Shown here piece by piece: positions 1 through 13,787 of a stretch of DNA of 64,000 bases. Source of the DNA: Hydractinia symbiolongicarpus (taxonomy: Eukaryota > Cnidaria > Hydrozoa > Anthoathecata > Hydractiniidae). The DNA lies in NCBI RefSeq assembly GCF_029227915.1, contig NC_079879.1:24804501-24868500 (forward strand), written 5' to 3'. Position numbers and translations under genes: made by a program. The notes under the pieces were generated by a model, which worked only from the letters and a program-made list of their open reading frames with translations, was not told the origin of the DNA and did no database searches. The stretch's first letter is position 1. Each line of letters starts with the position of its first letter.

Positions 1-3000
1 TAATAGATTTGTTCCACGCAATATTTAAAAGCTATAAAAAGACAATTGTATAAAAGGACGTATTGTTTCTGGAAATAGCAAAAAAAATTCAGGCCAAATT
101 TATGATTCTTAAAAGTTCCGGCTGACAGAACAAAATGTTACGTTCTTTTTGTTTGTCAAAAATACGTGCGCAGTATCACATTTTTAAGATGATGCTAGTG
201 CTTTGTTTACTGCGGAATATTGACGCAATTCAACAGCTGTTTATACACATTTTTAAAGGAATTCGGGATAGAAGAACAATTAACTTTTACCACACCAAAA
301 TTTTAGTCAGTGCAAAACAATTTATGCTACACATGGCTTTTGCATGCGGTTCTGTAAGAATTCTTTCTTAAAACTTTTAAAGCCATAGACATATCCTTGT
401 TGAAATTCATGCTCTTATGGATTATTTTGTTGCAAAAAAAATGAGAATTCATTTTTTGCTATAGACTTTGGACATTAAAAAACGCTAGAAAGGATTAGTT
501 GGACTAGGGAGTTATTTTAAAGCAATTCTAGACACCCTAGTCCGTAGTTGCTTTGAAAATATTTAAACACCTACCTATAAAAATACGGTATTGTCATTAA
601 CACATTATGCCGAAAAGTCTGAGCGGTTATTCAAGCCCACTTATTAAAAATATTTGGCTTAACGAAGGCCGTTTAATCAGACTGGTCATTGTCGATAGTT
701 AAGGCGTTTGGTGTTTAAACAAAATTGAAAGGTTGGTGGCTGAATAGATCAACATCAAGGAAAAAATGAAAGTATTAATCATTAAAAATCACGATCTTAC
801 CTTGTTCTGCTTCTTAATATCTAACCATAATGAATTTTTTTTCTTTCATCTATATTATCATTGTATTTATACTTTATTTACAATCTTGATAAGATGTTTG
901 AGATTTTAGTTACCATACCTCCATGCAAGAGATTTATCATAAGATGTGAAAAATAAAATTATTTATTTATGATGCCCAACTGAGTGTGATAGAAAAATAT
1001 CAGTGGTATTCACATACTTTCTTATAGAAAACAAAGCAGTTATTTCATTCGCAAAATTGGTCAATATTTTTACTTCCTAATTTCGCTCAAAAGTTAATCC
1101 AAGCCTGACGTAACTAAATACAGAACAACTATATTTATTTATATCTTGTCGATCTTAACTCCTTTATACAAAGATTCTCCTTCATAAAGCGCACCAATGA
1201 CGTTGAGAGAACAACACGAAATTGTTGTTTGCAATGTCAGTAACTTTTAAATTTAAGCCTTGAAGTTCACCGATTACTATTATCTAATCTTCTTTCGTTT
1301 ATTTTGCGTATGTTATCCACTGCATTAAAACTGATAAAACCAAATATAACGCAACCGTTTCAGTAAGAAACTGAAAGCAACTGTGGTTAGAGGTAGGGGG
1401 GATTTGAGACGGCTGCCTATTTTATTCATTCTTTATGCTGGATATTCTAAATCGAAGCCGTGTTATCATCAAATTTCATATCTGAAAACGGACGTACAAG
1501 CTTTTTTTTATTCACGTAGATATGATAACGAAGCTAAAAAAATACAATGCACAATTGATGGTAATTAGAAATTAGCGACATGATTAGCAAATATCTGTGC
1601 ATTTTTTATTACATGATTATCAACACGATATCGTCAACCTAATTATTTACTTAGTACTTGATGAATCTACCCTTGACGACCTGTGTTGCCATGGCATGGT
1701 GACATTATCTTTCAGAAACAGCAATGCACTTCAGACCAAAATTACTTATCTACAACGAATTCAATTCATAGTTCAATAACTAGTAGCTATCAGAGTTAGA
1801 TAATTTTCTCTCATGCTGAGGTAAACAACAAGAACTGAATATTTTTTAAGGCTACGTTATATTGTCTAGCTGTGTTTGTTTAGTGGTGGGTGTGAGAAAG
1901 ATGAAGAGAGATAAACAGAATATTTTTTAGAGGGAATAACAAGAAACATAGATTCTGTAGTAGAACAAAGTCATTCAAGAAATAGCTAGCGTAGATTTGA
2001 AAATTGAGTTCATATCATACTTATCAACAAAATTTAAATGCAACAATGGGATATAAACCTTTTTTAATGGTTAATTTTGATATTCTTCACTTTTGAGTAA
2101 CGCAGGTAAAATACGTGGGTTGATTAATTAGTGTTTTAGAAAGCAGAATTAACATGTTTGTTGATAGAATCAATGTAACGAGCAATACGATTTTAAAAAC
2201 AGAGTTTTAGTTTTTAATTCAATTATTTTTTTTCTTACCCTTGATAGACTAACTGCAGCTTCACGAAAGAATGTTTTTTCTTTCGATATTAAAGGACACA
2301 ATAAAACACTGCACGTGGAGTTAGCATAAACCAATTGTAGCAATCCAATTTGAGTTTATTTCAACGACTCTTTTCAAATCAACACAAAAAGCTTTAAGAA
2401 TACGCTGAAAGGGCTGACGTAGATCCTGATTAAATATTTTTATTTTTATTTCCCCTTTAACAAAAAGGTAATTAAAACAAACAAAATTAATTAACACAAA
2501 CAATTTTGTCACGTGTCAATTAATTTGTTGATCAATATGTGTCATCACGTTTGTGTGTCATATATTCCTCACACGTGTATTCTTGCTACCAATCACCCGG
2601 TCTCACAACCCAGCAATTCATTGTCCGTAGCTTCATTTGTTTTTCTTAGCCAATGCTTATTTATGGTACAGGAAGATTTTGCGGTCGTCACTGCCAATAA
2701 ATGGACAAAATCTCCCCGTCAAGCTATATCCATGGTGCAGCCAAAACATTGCAATAAAAACGTGCGACATCACGTGGTGCGGCATATAATAGGAATTATT
2801 AAAATGTGAAACAGTCTTGTTGTTTTCAATATTTTCATTATCCACATGCCCCTGGAAACGAGGTTAGCTAGCAAATCTGATATTTTTCTGCTGACGTAAA
2901 TTCAAAAATTGCGATAAAAAGGTTGAACGTGTGATATTATTGGCAGGAAAATAAAAAGAAAAATTCAGAATAAAGAAGAAAATTTAGAAATACAAAGCTA

Positions 3001-3500
3001 CACGCAAGGTTTCGAAATGTGAATGAAGATTTCTCTTGTTTTTGTTGTTACCGCGATCTAACTTCATCACGTTTGAAACAATAATGTTAAAAAGCCTTTG
3101 AAATAGATATAAAATATAAAATAAAATAACTTCATATCTAAAAATGGTCGTCAATTTAAAATTTTAGATGGAAAGGGGAAAAAACAAAAATTGGATTTGT
3201 CAAGAATTTTAGGCCAGTCAATATATTTATCCACGTTTTACCGTACAAAGCCGAGTTGAGAAATTTTAGGCCCTCATGGCTAAATTTTCTCAACTCGTTT
3301 TAATAATTTTAATTACTAAATGAAGTTGTCCCGAACCTAGCACTCATTTTATTTAAACCTTATCAAACTTATTTCATTCATAACACCATTTATAATATAT
3401 TTTCTAAAGATTCACTTGTCAAATTCAGGTTTATCGGCGCCCAGAAAATTGGATAAATTCAAAAGCTGAAAAATTTTGATGACAGTGGACATTGTTTACA
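1..3500. other. Gene-poor AT-rich DNA
   Basis: No open frame here is longer than about 100 codons, and none shows a recognisable domain, signal peptide or exon-like border. Around 2500-2780 there are several CACGTG-like E-box words (for example near 2511, 2574 and 2772). They may be chance or part of a repeat. Apart from the hairpin at 3252-3297 I see nothing further. Confidence 0.5.
3252..3297. repeat. Inverted repeat (hairpin)
   Basis: Two 18-base arms, CGAGTTGAGAAATTTTAG and its near-complement CTAAATTTTCTCAACTCG, are separated by ten bases. One position of the arms mismatches. It may be a tiny foldback element or a structured site. No target duplication was found. Confidence 0.75.
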
Positions 3501-3559
3501 TACCATACCAAGTTAACATCATTAATTCATTTTTGTTACTAAAGTTATAGGACTTAGCA

Positions 3560-4790
3560 TAGGATTAATACCGTCGTTGCTGACATCATTTCCTTCATCA
3601 ATAGCATCTTTACAGTTTTGCTCCATTCTCGGAAGAGTATCATTACATGACACAGTATTTGTTATTCATATGATAATAGAAGGGTCTTTCAACCATATTT
3701 AAACATTCTATACCACATCCTTTCTGATTGAAACCACGTTCATAAATTTTCTTCTGTCATTTCAGTAATGGTTATCGAATAATTTTTGATAAATGATACA
3801 TTTTACGGCATCAAAATTTATTCACCAGGGCCGTCGACATTATGATGGGAGGGACACTTTTCTGTAGAGTTAATTTTTAATGTGAATTTGAAAAACGAAT
3901 ACATTTTCATTTAGTCATTTCATTGATTTCATTTCTTGATAAATCTTTATCTTTGTATTTTATTTTATAAAAAATAAAGATAAAATTTTTTAGCCAATCC
4001 AGAGCAAAAGGTTTTAGCCAATCCAGAGCAAAAGGTTTTAGCCAATCCAGAGCATCAAAATCTGAAAGTGGCTCCTCCACATTTATGTACATGTCCACAG
4101 CTTTGATCACACCCTTTAAAATAATACATGCGTTTAAAAGTGCAATAACTCATTACCAATTTGTTATCCGTCCAAAGTTCTTTTACACAAATTGCTCAGC
4201 TCATAACACGGCTCTAATGATGTATCAGATGTCCAACTTTTGAACAATTTTCCTCCCAAATATTTATTTTTTCTTAACAAGCATTATAGAAAGTCCACCC
4301 AAGTTTTCTTGTTCACACTAGGTTCTATTTTAAGTCCCACTGTTTCATTAGTAAATTTTGAAAATCCTATGGGACTTACAGGTGCTAATAAGTCTAAAAT
4401 TATTTTGTTAACTTTTTTGTTCTTTTGTAATAATTTCGTATCTGGCAACTTTTCAACTTTTTAGGAAAAAAATTTAAAATCACATTTTAGGAGTTGCCCT
4501 TTCAACCGCGTTACTAAATGTGGTCCCAGAATTTTTTCAAAACACTTTCCGTATTTTTCTAAAGCTTAAACTATAATGCGTATTAACATAAGAATAAAAA
4601 TTTATGCTAACCAGTCCAGTTGCCTTGTAATTTTTCAGGAAAATGTTGACGTCATAGCAAATATGCTGACTTTCTTTAACATTACTTAGCCATTCAAAAT
4701 TTATTTGTGGATAATTTAAACAAAAAAAGACAAGATAATATTTAAACTCTTCAGAGGATTTCACAGCGAAAAGCTGTTCAATTTCTGGAC
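3560..4790 (-). pseudogene. Decayed coding-like stretch, unrecognised
   Basis: Read on the minus strand, several fragments in the same orientation look protein-like but are broken by stops and frame changes. They run from about 4764 (peptide containing NYPQINFEWLSNVKESQHI), through 4540-4240 (containing ILDLLAPVSPIGFSKF), to 4110-3990 (containing VDMYINVEEPLSDFDALDWL) and 3650-3560 (containing NDTLPRMEQNCKDAIDEG). I do not recognise a family. The fragments could be a dead transposon gene or chance frames in AT-rich DNA. The internal 24 bp repeat at 3988-4054 lies within the third fragment. Confidence 0.25.
3988..4054. repeat. 24 bp tandem repeat, about 2.8 copies
   Basis: The unit TTTTAGCCAATCCAGAGC plus AAAAGG repeats with period 24 (matching starts at 3992, 4016 and 4040). 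On the minus strand it reads as an in-frame octapeptide repeat, ALDWLKPF, so the duplication kept the frame of the coding-like relic around it. Confidence 0.85.
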
Positions 4791-4799
4791 AAAAATGGG

Positions 4800-7215
4800 G
4801 TTAACCCACCAGGCATCACAATATGAGACTTGATTAAAATCAAAGCTTGTTTATAATGCAATTTTTTTCTTTTTCTAATACTTAAATTTTAGATCCCATC
4901 TTAGATTCCAAGGAAACAGCCGCTTAATCGATGCTTAACTTCTTAAACTATTAGAGATTGACGGTGCTTATATCACCGGTTTTCTTTTACTGTTCTGCAT
5001 TAGACGCCATTCTGTGTTTAAAAACCACAAAATGACTATGATCAGCTAGCAAAGAAAAACCACGAGAGAAATGATTAAAAGTTCTAGTTCAACGAATACT
5101 ACACTTCACACACCACTAACGACATAATTATTATTTACTTCAAACGCAACCATCTTTTTTGGGGGTTTCCGGGAGAAACCAGAACACTGCGCCATACATT
5201 GCTTAATGGCTTCAGTAATTACATTACGCATCTTTTTCTTAACGCGTGTTGTATTTTTCATATGTTATCGAATTTCGCTCTTTTTTGATTGTGTTTTTAA
5301 CGAACATTTAATTCGTCTTAATTTTTAAACCAGTAATAGATAGTGTAAGCAATTAAAAAATATATAAATAATTCTGCAATTAATTGTGTAACCATTACCG
5401 TTTTAAACATGCCTTGGAAATTACCGAACGTGTAGATTTGCATGCATCTGACGCCAATCGAATTATACTTGGCGTAGATAGAAGATAAAACCATCAAAAG
5501 CTAGCGTAAAAGACAGCGTTTCTCTTACGACTACAGACTAAAGACACTTTGGTTGAAAACTGCTTTGGAAAGGTTTTATACAGGTTAAGAAAGGAAGAAA
5601 CTTATGTGCTAAATGAATATATATATATATTTTAGAAGAAAGTGAATGAACAAATATATTTCCTAATGTCCGCTTTATTGCGGTCAATTTCGATCAAAAT
5701 GTTTACGTGCGGCCACAAAAACGTGTATGCTTTCAGGTTACACTTGATTAAACCTTAGAACACCAAACTAAGTCTTCTTTAGTGAAAGGATTTTTTAACC
5801 GCTTTATTGTTGTTTTTATACTTAGTTTCTTCTGTGTCGACGCCATGTTATTTATTATATTTTGATTCAAATTGATAACGTTTCAATGTAAAAAAAAAAA
5901 AAAAATGTATTAATTTTTTTGGCGCCTTAATAAGAAGCTGTTCATGGCCTGTTAACCAGGTTGACTCGGTTATGCCAGCTAATATTTTTTTTAAAGTTTA
6001 ACATACGGCGTGTTAAGGCTAAATAATTTCATCCATCATTAAATTTAGCATGACCCCTGTACAACCTTTGAAAAAATATATAATATATATATTATATTAA
6101 TCATATTCAATGTTGGTCTTTTCGGGGGTTCCGAAATGCTTGGGGGATCTAAAGTTGTTGTTCAAAAGACATAAAACTTGCCAAAAGTGTTGTCCAGACC
6201 TTTGGTAACAACAAAATTTGCTACTTTCTTAGAGATGGAAGTATTGGTGGAACGTGGAACTTATTGAGTAGAAACTAATCACAATTATAGCTCTCTAAAT
6301 AACTTTCTGCGAAGTCATAACAGAAACATTACACAACTTTTAACTTTAAGGTAAGTTTCAATGATCATATATATTTGCATCTTTTGCATGACTTATATAT
6401 TTTGTTTATCAACCACGGCTTTTCCCATTGCAAACACATGCCGCTATTTCTTACATTTATGTCCTGATTATCTGTCTCTTTGTGGCCGCATGTGCTTTAA
6501 ATTAAAAACTACCTTACGTTTTACTTTCCAAATCGTTCGTTCGGCCATTAATTATTAGTAAAAAATGGTAAGGCAAATTTTGTTGCCTGAATTAAACACT
6601 ATTGAATAAGGGCGGATGTTCATTCCAAAAACAACAGAACGGATTAAAAATTTTATCTAATTATAATTAGTTAGCAGCATAGCCAATCAACAAGTATTAT
6701 TCTATTCTTCTCGAAAAATTTCACAAAGTAAAAATCGTCTGAAAAGAGCAGGTGGCGTCGATTTGAAATCGTCTTTTTTTTAAGATGAATAAAAAGTAAT
6801 ATTTTTCAATTAACAAGAGGTAAAAAATACAAGGAATAAACAATTTTGTCTTGACATTTGAAATTATGTTGGATGCGGAAGCGGGGATGTTGTAAATGAG
6901 GTATTTCCAGCTGTGCTCATCGGCACTAAAAAGAGTTAGTACAATAGCAAGGTGGATTTTTAAGACAACAAAAGAATGAAACAGAATATTCTAATATATT
7001 TTTAATTATTTTCTTTAAATAAGTTACTTTTATTAAATAGTCACACGGACATATGAAAGTTGCATTATATACAATTTATCTGGCGTAACAATAATAAATT
7101 ATAATAAATTATAATAAATTAGATTAAATTAAAGAGCTTTTTGCAATAAATTTTCATAAATAGTTTCTTTTTTTTTCGCCTCTTTTTTTCGCCGCCTCTT
7201 TTCGCCTAACCACAG
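4800..7215. other. Non-coding, simple-repeat-rich stretch
   Basis: No supported gene. It holds short AT runs (near 5619-5632 and 6076-6102), an A-run at about 5890-5905, and at 7088-7120 a threefold ATAATAAATT-type repeat just beyond the 3' end of the astacin gene. Confidence 0.5.
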
Positions 7216-9420
7216 CTATTTGTCTTCACAAAAAGTTAGATCGCAATACTGCCAGTCTTGCTTCATTTCTTTCCCATACGTTGTAAAACACCATGGTCTT
7301 TCATTTACGCCACCAGGATTTCTACAATAGTTTGATTTCAAATCATCATCTTTATTTTTTACATCAAATTTATGCTGATGCGGATATTGTTCATCCCAAG
7401 GTTGGCACATAACACCCTTTTCTGTATAGTCTAATTTTCCTCTATAATCACGCCCTTTCGTTTTCTTGCTAACACAGGTCTTCACACTTTCCAGACTAGG
7501 AAGTCTATTGCATTGATACATAGCTCGAACTTGAGCAATATCTAAATACGACAGGACTTGTCTTTGACCGAGCTTGGGCTTTAGAGGTCTGTACGGTTTC
7601 CTTACTTTAGTGACTAGCTTGCCTGATTTGGAGAATGCATGCGCATGATAATGCATTATTGAGTTAAAATCATACGCATAGCCCATGCTGGTAATTTCTA
7701 AATTAAAAAGAATTAAATTTAAAAATACGCATAATCTTTCTGTGCTTGATTCTGAAACAAAAGACGGATCAAAGTAATTTGTCAGCAGGTATACATGATT
7801 TAACCAATAAAAGGTGTCGAAGCTTATATTTAGCCCTTTAATAGCTTGCATTGACTGTGTTAAGATTTTGCTTTTCAAAAAAATTAAATTTTGTCACTTA
7901 AACTGTTCCTTACCTTCTTCATTCGTGTATTGATCTTTAGAGTCTAACATTATATTCCCGTACAATATTCTAACGAACTTATCACGATCATATCTCTGCT
8001 GCTCATGGTAAAACCCAACAGCGTGGCCAATCTCGTGCATAACTGTCCCAAAACTGATGCATCCCAAACCAAGGTAGATGACATGGACGCCGTCAATAGA
8101 ATCTTCACGCCCAACTGTGGACAAGCATCTATAGAAATAAATACATATAAGTAAGCAATAAATCGTCCACAATACTGTAACGTTAAATAACCGGTTGATA
8201 ATTCGTAAAAAACTGATTCTCTGAAATTTTGTTTATAGACGAAACAACAGTTCTAGTGAAATTCCCCATTATGAAGTTTCTGCTTTTAAGATATCTGCTT
8301 AACACAGGTGCCCTAATCGATTCTCTAGAATAATAGCCGTATTTTTTCACTCTGTCCGCGAGAAAAGCGTCGTGTTACGGAATCATGAAATGCGATATAT
8401 AAAGGACGGGCGACCCCTTAGATTTTTCCACGGGTTAACGACTAGAAATAATTTCTTTTGAGACAGAACTTTTTGTCTTGTGGAAATGTCTTCTTTAGAG
8501 AATATTTGTTTTACTGTAGCCATTTCAATTTTTTTAGTATTTTACTTACATAGGTTCATCTCCTTTTTTGAACAAGATATGCGGTACAGGTTTCCCGTTG
8601 AATTTATTCCTTCTGATTCTCTTCTCGAATTCTTCACTTTTATCTAACTGGATAAATTTCAAGCAGCCTTTTGTTGCTCCTCTCCATTTTTTGATGGCGT
8701 CAACGATATGCTCTTTTTCTTCCGTATCTAAAATAAAATGTTTTATTTTTTGACAAAAAATAGTTAATTGGACGCCAAATGCTCAAAATAAAACATATTT
8801 AATGAAACATCTTCGTTTAAAGTATCGTATGAATTACATTGTGGATATATTTGATTGACCGCGACATTCCTCTGATCGTTAATTCATTGTACATTTCCTT
8901 CAAGTGACGTTTCAACAAAACCTTCATAAAAACAAACACACAACGTCACTGTTGTTGTTAAACTTAGAAGTCAGGAAACCACGGAATCGTGTTGTAGATT
9001 TATTTTAAATTTTATTACTTACCGAAATTACTTGGGATTTTATAATAGATCCTTCCATCTTTCCACAGGGATCTACTGCTTGGTCCCAAAGCCGCTCTCC
9101 TTTGACGTGATATCTTACTTAGCTCTATCCGCATTTTCTGTATTATATCGACCTTTATATCTCCTTCATATAAGTAATAACTACCTAAAGATATAAAAGA
9201 ATGATATTTTTATTGTCATGTTAACTATTTGGAAACTAAAAAAAAAGATGTCTTAACTAAAGTTTAACATACCTGTACCACCATTGTTTAATTTAACCCA
9301 TTCGCTACTATCTGCCAGTTTCTGTGTATCCTTTAAATGTGCCAAGGATTTTGTGCTTATCAGATGAATTAAGTTACAGGTAAGTATGGAAGAAATTAAG
9401 GTATTAATGTAACACTTCAT
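7216..9420 (-). CDS. Secreted astacin metalloprotease with C-terminal kringle
   Basis: This is a five-exon gene, read 9273-9420, 9023-9184, 8550-8727, 7914-8128, 7216-7697, with GT/AG borders and matching phases; it gives 394 residues. Residues 1-25 form a signal peptide ([15 protein letters not shown]...). A short propeptide carries YEGD at 55-58, the aspartate-switch motif that caps the zinc in astacin zymogens. RQRR at 76-79 is a furin-type site just before the mature domain. The zinc site [12 protein letters not shown] is at 194-205 and the Met-turn SIMHY at 247-251, so the catalytic residues are intact. Residues 309-391 form a six-cysteine kringle (C309, C332, C359, C371, C386, C391). 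Astacins cleave matrix and growth-factor substrates outside the cell. A kringle at this position is unusual; many cnidarian astacins carry ShKT or MAM domains instead. The ATG chosen is the only one that gives a signal peptide. Confidence 0.9.
8328..8445. repeat. Dispersed repeat family R, copy 1 (in astacin intron 3)
   Basis: The landmarks are TAATAGCCGTATTTT, then GTGTTACGGAATCATGAAAT, then TATATAAAGGACGGGCGACC, ending CCACGGGTTAACGACTAG. Related copies lie at 13561-13656, 13691-13787, 39968-40090 and, inverted, at 53313-53548. The insertion is intronic and leaves the exons intact. Confidence 0.7.
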
Positions 9421-12400
9421 TTCTGTTGTTTTTTATGATTGTCTTCTCATTTAACACGTGTAGATTTTAACCACCCTTCTTCTAGATGTTACCTCCGCTG
9501 GTTTCAAGCTCTTACTGAATTATTCTGTCCATGTGCATGTTTATTTTAATCTGCTGAATAGCTTTATTACCTTTTATTATGTCGTCACAATACAAACATG
9601 TCAATCAAGTGTGTAGATAAAAGGGCGGAGAAGAATTGTCATCAAAAATATTTAAACAACAGAACCCGGATGGAAAAATATAGCTGAGCATATTTTGTTT
9701 TTATGGAATGGTAATAAGTAAGTCAAATATACAACACAAAGAATTCATTGATTGCTTCCAAATCGATTAATTTATTTACACATGCATAGTTAATTAGAGA
9801 AAACAGAAAGTTCAGAAGTTGGGTTAATTGGCAGTAGGATGTGCTAAAAGTGGGATGTAGCTATACATGACTTGTTTTTGAATACCTTTAATTGTACAAC
9901 TTTAGCATAAAAATATTGTTCAAAAATATGTATATAAATACATGCGGAAGGAATATATAACCTCTTTGCTGAAGTGATTAGTAGATGAAAATGTTTTGTG
10001 TCTTGTTATGATAAGAATTGTATTTGCATCACTTTTGATCATAGATATATAACAAAGCATCGTAATTAGCTTAAAGAAAAAGAACAACTCTTTTTAGAGA
10101 GGTGCTTGCGTTTCCTTGTATTTAAAAACTTTAGAAAGACGTAACTGTTTGATTTACGTAACGTATAAAGAACCGACATGAAGGAGGGTCTCAGTAGATG
10201 ACGGATGACAAACAGACTCCTCATCTGCATTGGTACCATTACTTCAGCCAAAATAACGGAACACGGATTTCTCTTGATTTAAAATTAACAAAGGCATGGC
10301 AGATGTTATTATCTGATCTGTTTTCCTGTATATTTCTTGCATAGAATTATTCACGTATTACCTGTCTCCTAATGTCATCAGGATTATAGTTTTTTTAAAA
10401 CAAAATCCCGTTTTTATTAAGTATCTGAATTAGGCATTGAATATTAAGTTGGAGGTTGAAGGAAAGATTTTAAACTGCATTGAAAATTAAAACACAATGT
10501 AAAACGACGTAACTTCAAATGACCTTACTTAAACATTATCACGTTCTTACGTTCTGTTGCTCTTTCATAATACATTTGCTAGAATAAAATATATTTTAAA
10601 ATAATAGAGAAAATAGGCTGCAAAATTTGATATGTGATTTTTTATCACATATCGAATTTAATATCTTATTATATATTTTTATCAGTATTCTTTCACGACT
10701 TTTAAAAATCTGTGAAACTTTTCGATTTTAAGCTTACCAGTTCGTAGAAGTTGTTAATTTTATTTTCGATACTTAAGAAAAATTTGTCTACATTTTTTCT
10801 TCCCCTTCGACCCGCTATTTTTAAGGTGTAGAAGTTGATAATTTTACAGACCTGGTAGGAACATTTAGTTTCTACTGTTAATAACGACCATTGGAATTTT
10901 TTTAAGTTATGTGGCTACCAGCTTAAGGAGAGAGGAAGGAAAAAAATATTGAAGGTTTTAGATAAAAAAATAAATTAACGTGAGCTTCTGCAGGTCAAAT
11001 CTCAGCAGGATGAGAGTTTGTGACGTAACAACCTCTCTAAGTCCATACAGGTAACCACAAGGGATTTCATGCTTCCACAAAATAAGCATTCTCATTGCAA
11101 TAAACTCATTGATATCCTTAAGGAAATCTTATGGTGTTATTTTCGGATGCAGGTTACGTGGCTGATTAGCTGCTTTCTTTTTATTCGGCACATATATTTT
11201 GAAGTCCTGTTTCATATACAAAAAAGGGTTGATAAAACGGTGCTATCACGTCTACTTGCCATAAAAACTTCAAATTATCCACATAGTAAACTTTGTTGTA
11301 AAAATTGTATACTTTGGTTGCTACTTTGCGTCTACCTTTCAAACAGATCTTGCAGAAAGCTCTGTTTTCCAATCATAAGTGATATGATCCTGTCTGGCCG
11401 TAAGTAACAAAGTTGTCCAAAATCTGCTTACCAATGTCTGATATATGTGTAATATTTGTGCGTTATTTGTGGCAAAAATTACTAAATTAGGCAAATTGTA
11501 TACGTTCTTTCCGGTATGGAAAAAAATAATGATTAATCAGTTCTGCTTGTAATTAGAATGCACGCATCGCCAATAAGAAGAATTGATTGTTCAAAACCAC
11601 TATAATCTCTTCATTATGAAGTATCTGTAGCGTCACAGTTTTTAAAACTTGGACGGAACTAAGTAAGAAAAAACGTGAGAGTTGTGAAAGTACTTACGCA
11701 ATGGTTTTATGGAAGCTGAAAAACACTGTTGTTGTGAAAAGGAAAGCTGCCTTCCTTAAATTTGCAAGAGTTTTAATATAGACTTTGAATGGTCACAAGT
11801 ACTAACATTATTTGCTCTCCAAATGTGTTTATTAATTCTCATCTCAGTAAACTTTTAACGACAATTTCTTTAGGCAAGAAATATAATAATTATAGCGTCT
11901 GTTGTGGCAATAGTTGCAAAATTGCCATTCCATACTAATTATATGTGTATTTAAAGAAAATCAGTCTAGATAGTACCACAAAGCTATTAGGTGCATGAGA
12001 AATTCATTAGGTGTGTGAGAATATAAGTACAGAAATGCCGCAAATGCAATAAAATTGTCCTATTACTTTTTGTAAGCTTCAATGAATGTGATTCAAGTAT
12101 GCCCTTCATAGGTGTAACCTTGAATTGATAACTTAGGTAACGCGAAATTAAACGAGATACAAAAACGAACAAGTTTTGTCGAGAAGTTAATCAAAGAAGA
12201 AAGAAAATAGTGCTTTTATTTCCAGCTTGAGTTTTAAGGCGATCTCATAGCTGATCATAGCTGAATCTAATTGTAAAGGAAACTAAAATAAACAAGAATT
12301 CTAGACAAGATCTTGTTGACATGTGGCGCGCCAATTGGATTGCTCAAGACAAACAAACACCCTTATAAAACATGTCGTTTAAATTTCCTACTTTTCTCCG

Positions 12401-13560
12401 GATTAAAATGTTCTCTTGCCTCATTAAGTTTTTGACAAGCAGGAGTCACCACGAAATTACTTGTGAACACGCACCAATTGATGTTAATTTTCGAAATATT
12501 TAAAACAAATGTCCCACCTACACGGCTTTCGGATTAGCACATGCTTGTCGACTTCGAGAGTGTTGTTAAGGTTAAGGTGTATGAATTTAGTCAGGTATTC
12601 AAATGTCTAACTAGAAATAATGCAGTACAAACAAGATTTTTATTTTTCTCTGTTTTGGATAGAAGACAATGAAGCCCTTTGTTCGTCTTAACGCCTTTAA
12701 GTGTGAAAACAAAATGTATATAGTGATGACGTATGCTCAAGAAAGTTTGGGACGTCGGGTTAGTATAAGGAATTTTGTTATATTGTATATGATTTTTGGT
12801 TGAACAAAACTGTTTACTGAAAGTCGGATATATATGTAGAACCTTTTAAAATAGCATGGTGGATATATTTGGTGCTATTAAATTTTCAATATTATGCACA
12901 AGGACTTGAAATATGTGTAGCTGGTATAGCTACAATAAATTTATAATGATAAAGGAATTCAGCTACGAGTGGGTCTAATAATTAATTGCTTAATTCTTGC
13001 CACAATAGGTCCACGAGGTAAGAGTCAAAATCCACGGCCGGAAATACTTGTACGTTGACCCTGGCAAAATAAGATGGATGTGTAGGTTTGAAATAAGCGA
13101 GGCAAATTCAAAGCTTTAAAGGACCAGGATTTTGACAGAGAAACAGTCAAGAAAATTAAAGTCATCTTAATTTCTGTCCAGTATGTAATGAAAGTTGGCT
13201 TTTTGTTAATTTTGATTGGATCGTACAGACTTAAATAATAATTTGAAATTAACAAAAGCAGCTAGCCAGGAAAAAAAATTAAGACAACGTCAAAGAACCA
13301 AAACATTTCGTTGACTATCCCCAGCACTGATATACAATGGCTGTAGAAATGGGCTACTTTACCTAAAAACCTCTTTTGCACTTGTTCTTATAAGCTAGCT
13401 AAGTAATATAACAACTTAAGAAGACAATAAGCAGTCTAATTACTCTTGTAATTACAGAGATTCTGTAGTTACCTCCTACTCAATAAAATGAAAATAAACA
13501 ACAATAAAGCCAGACATTCTTGTCTGGATTAACTTGTCAATCTCTACTTATAACACCCGC
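9421..13560. other. Intergenic, no gene seen
   Basis: No exon chain or domain is recognisable. I see only the hairpin at 10623-10659 and ordinary AT-rich DNA. The promoter of the minus-strand astacin gene should lie just above 9420, but no convincing TATA box was found there. Confidence 0.5.
10623..10659. repeat. 37 bp hairpin
   Basis: The arms AAATTTGATATGTGAT and ATCACATATCGAATTT pair with one mismatch around a T-rich loop. It is a small foldback of unknown origin. Confidence 0.8.
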
Positions 13561-13656
13561 TGCCTGTCTTGACACGCTTTTGTATCCATGATATGGACAC
13601 ACGAAATGTGATATTTAACAAAAGGACCAACCCGTGGATTTATCCATGAGTTACAG
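13561..13656. repeat. Dispersed repeat family R, copy 2
   Basis: Contains GACACACGAAATGTGATATT, AAAGGACCAACCCGTGGA and TTTATCCATGAGTTA, matching the order of blocks in copy 1 at 8328-8445. Confidence 0.6.
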
Positions 13657-13690
13657 ATTTGTCTCTTTATAAATTATCGCATTCTATCGA

Positions 13691-13787
13691 TTTGTACGCG
13701 AGGAAAAAAAATCTTGCTACGAAAAAAACGGTAAGCGTTAAAAAAGGGCGGGTGCTCCAGTGGATTTATCCATGGGTTATTGACTAA
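13691..13787. repeat. Dispersed repeat family R, copy 3
   Basis: Contains TACGCGAGGAAAAAAAAT, a GGGCGGGTGCTCCAG block and TGGATTTATCCATGGGTTAT. It lies about 35 bases after copy 2 in the same direction, so the pair may be a tandem duplication. Confidence 0.6.

Noticed and set aside
2513-2809. 98-codon plus-strand frame
   Set aside because: It has no domain, no convincing signal peptide and no splice context, and opposite-strand frames overlap it; probably chance.
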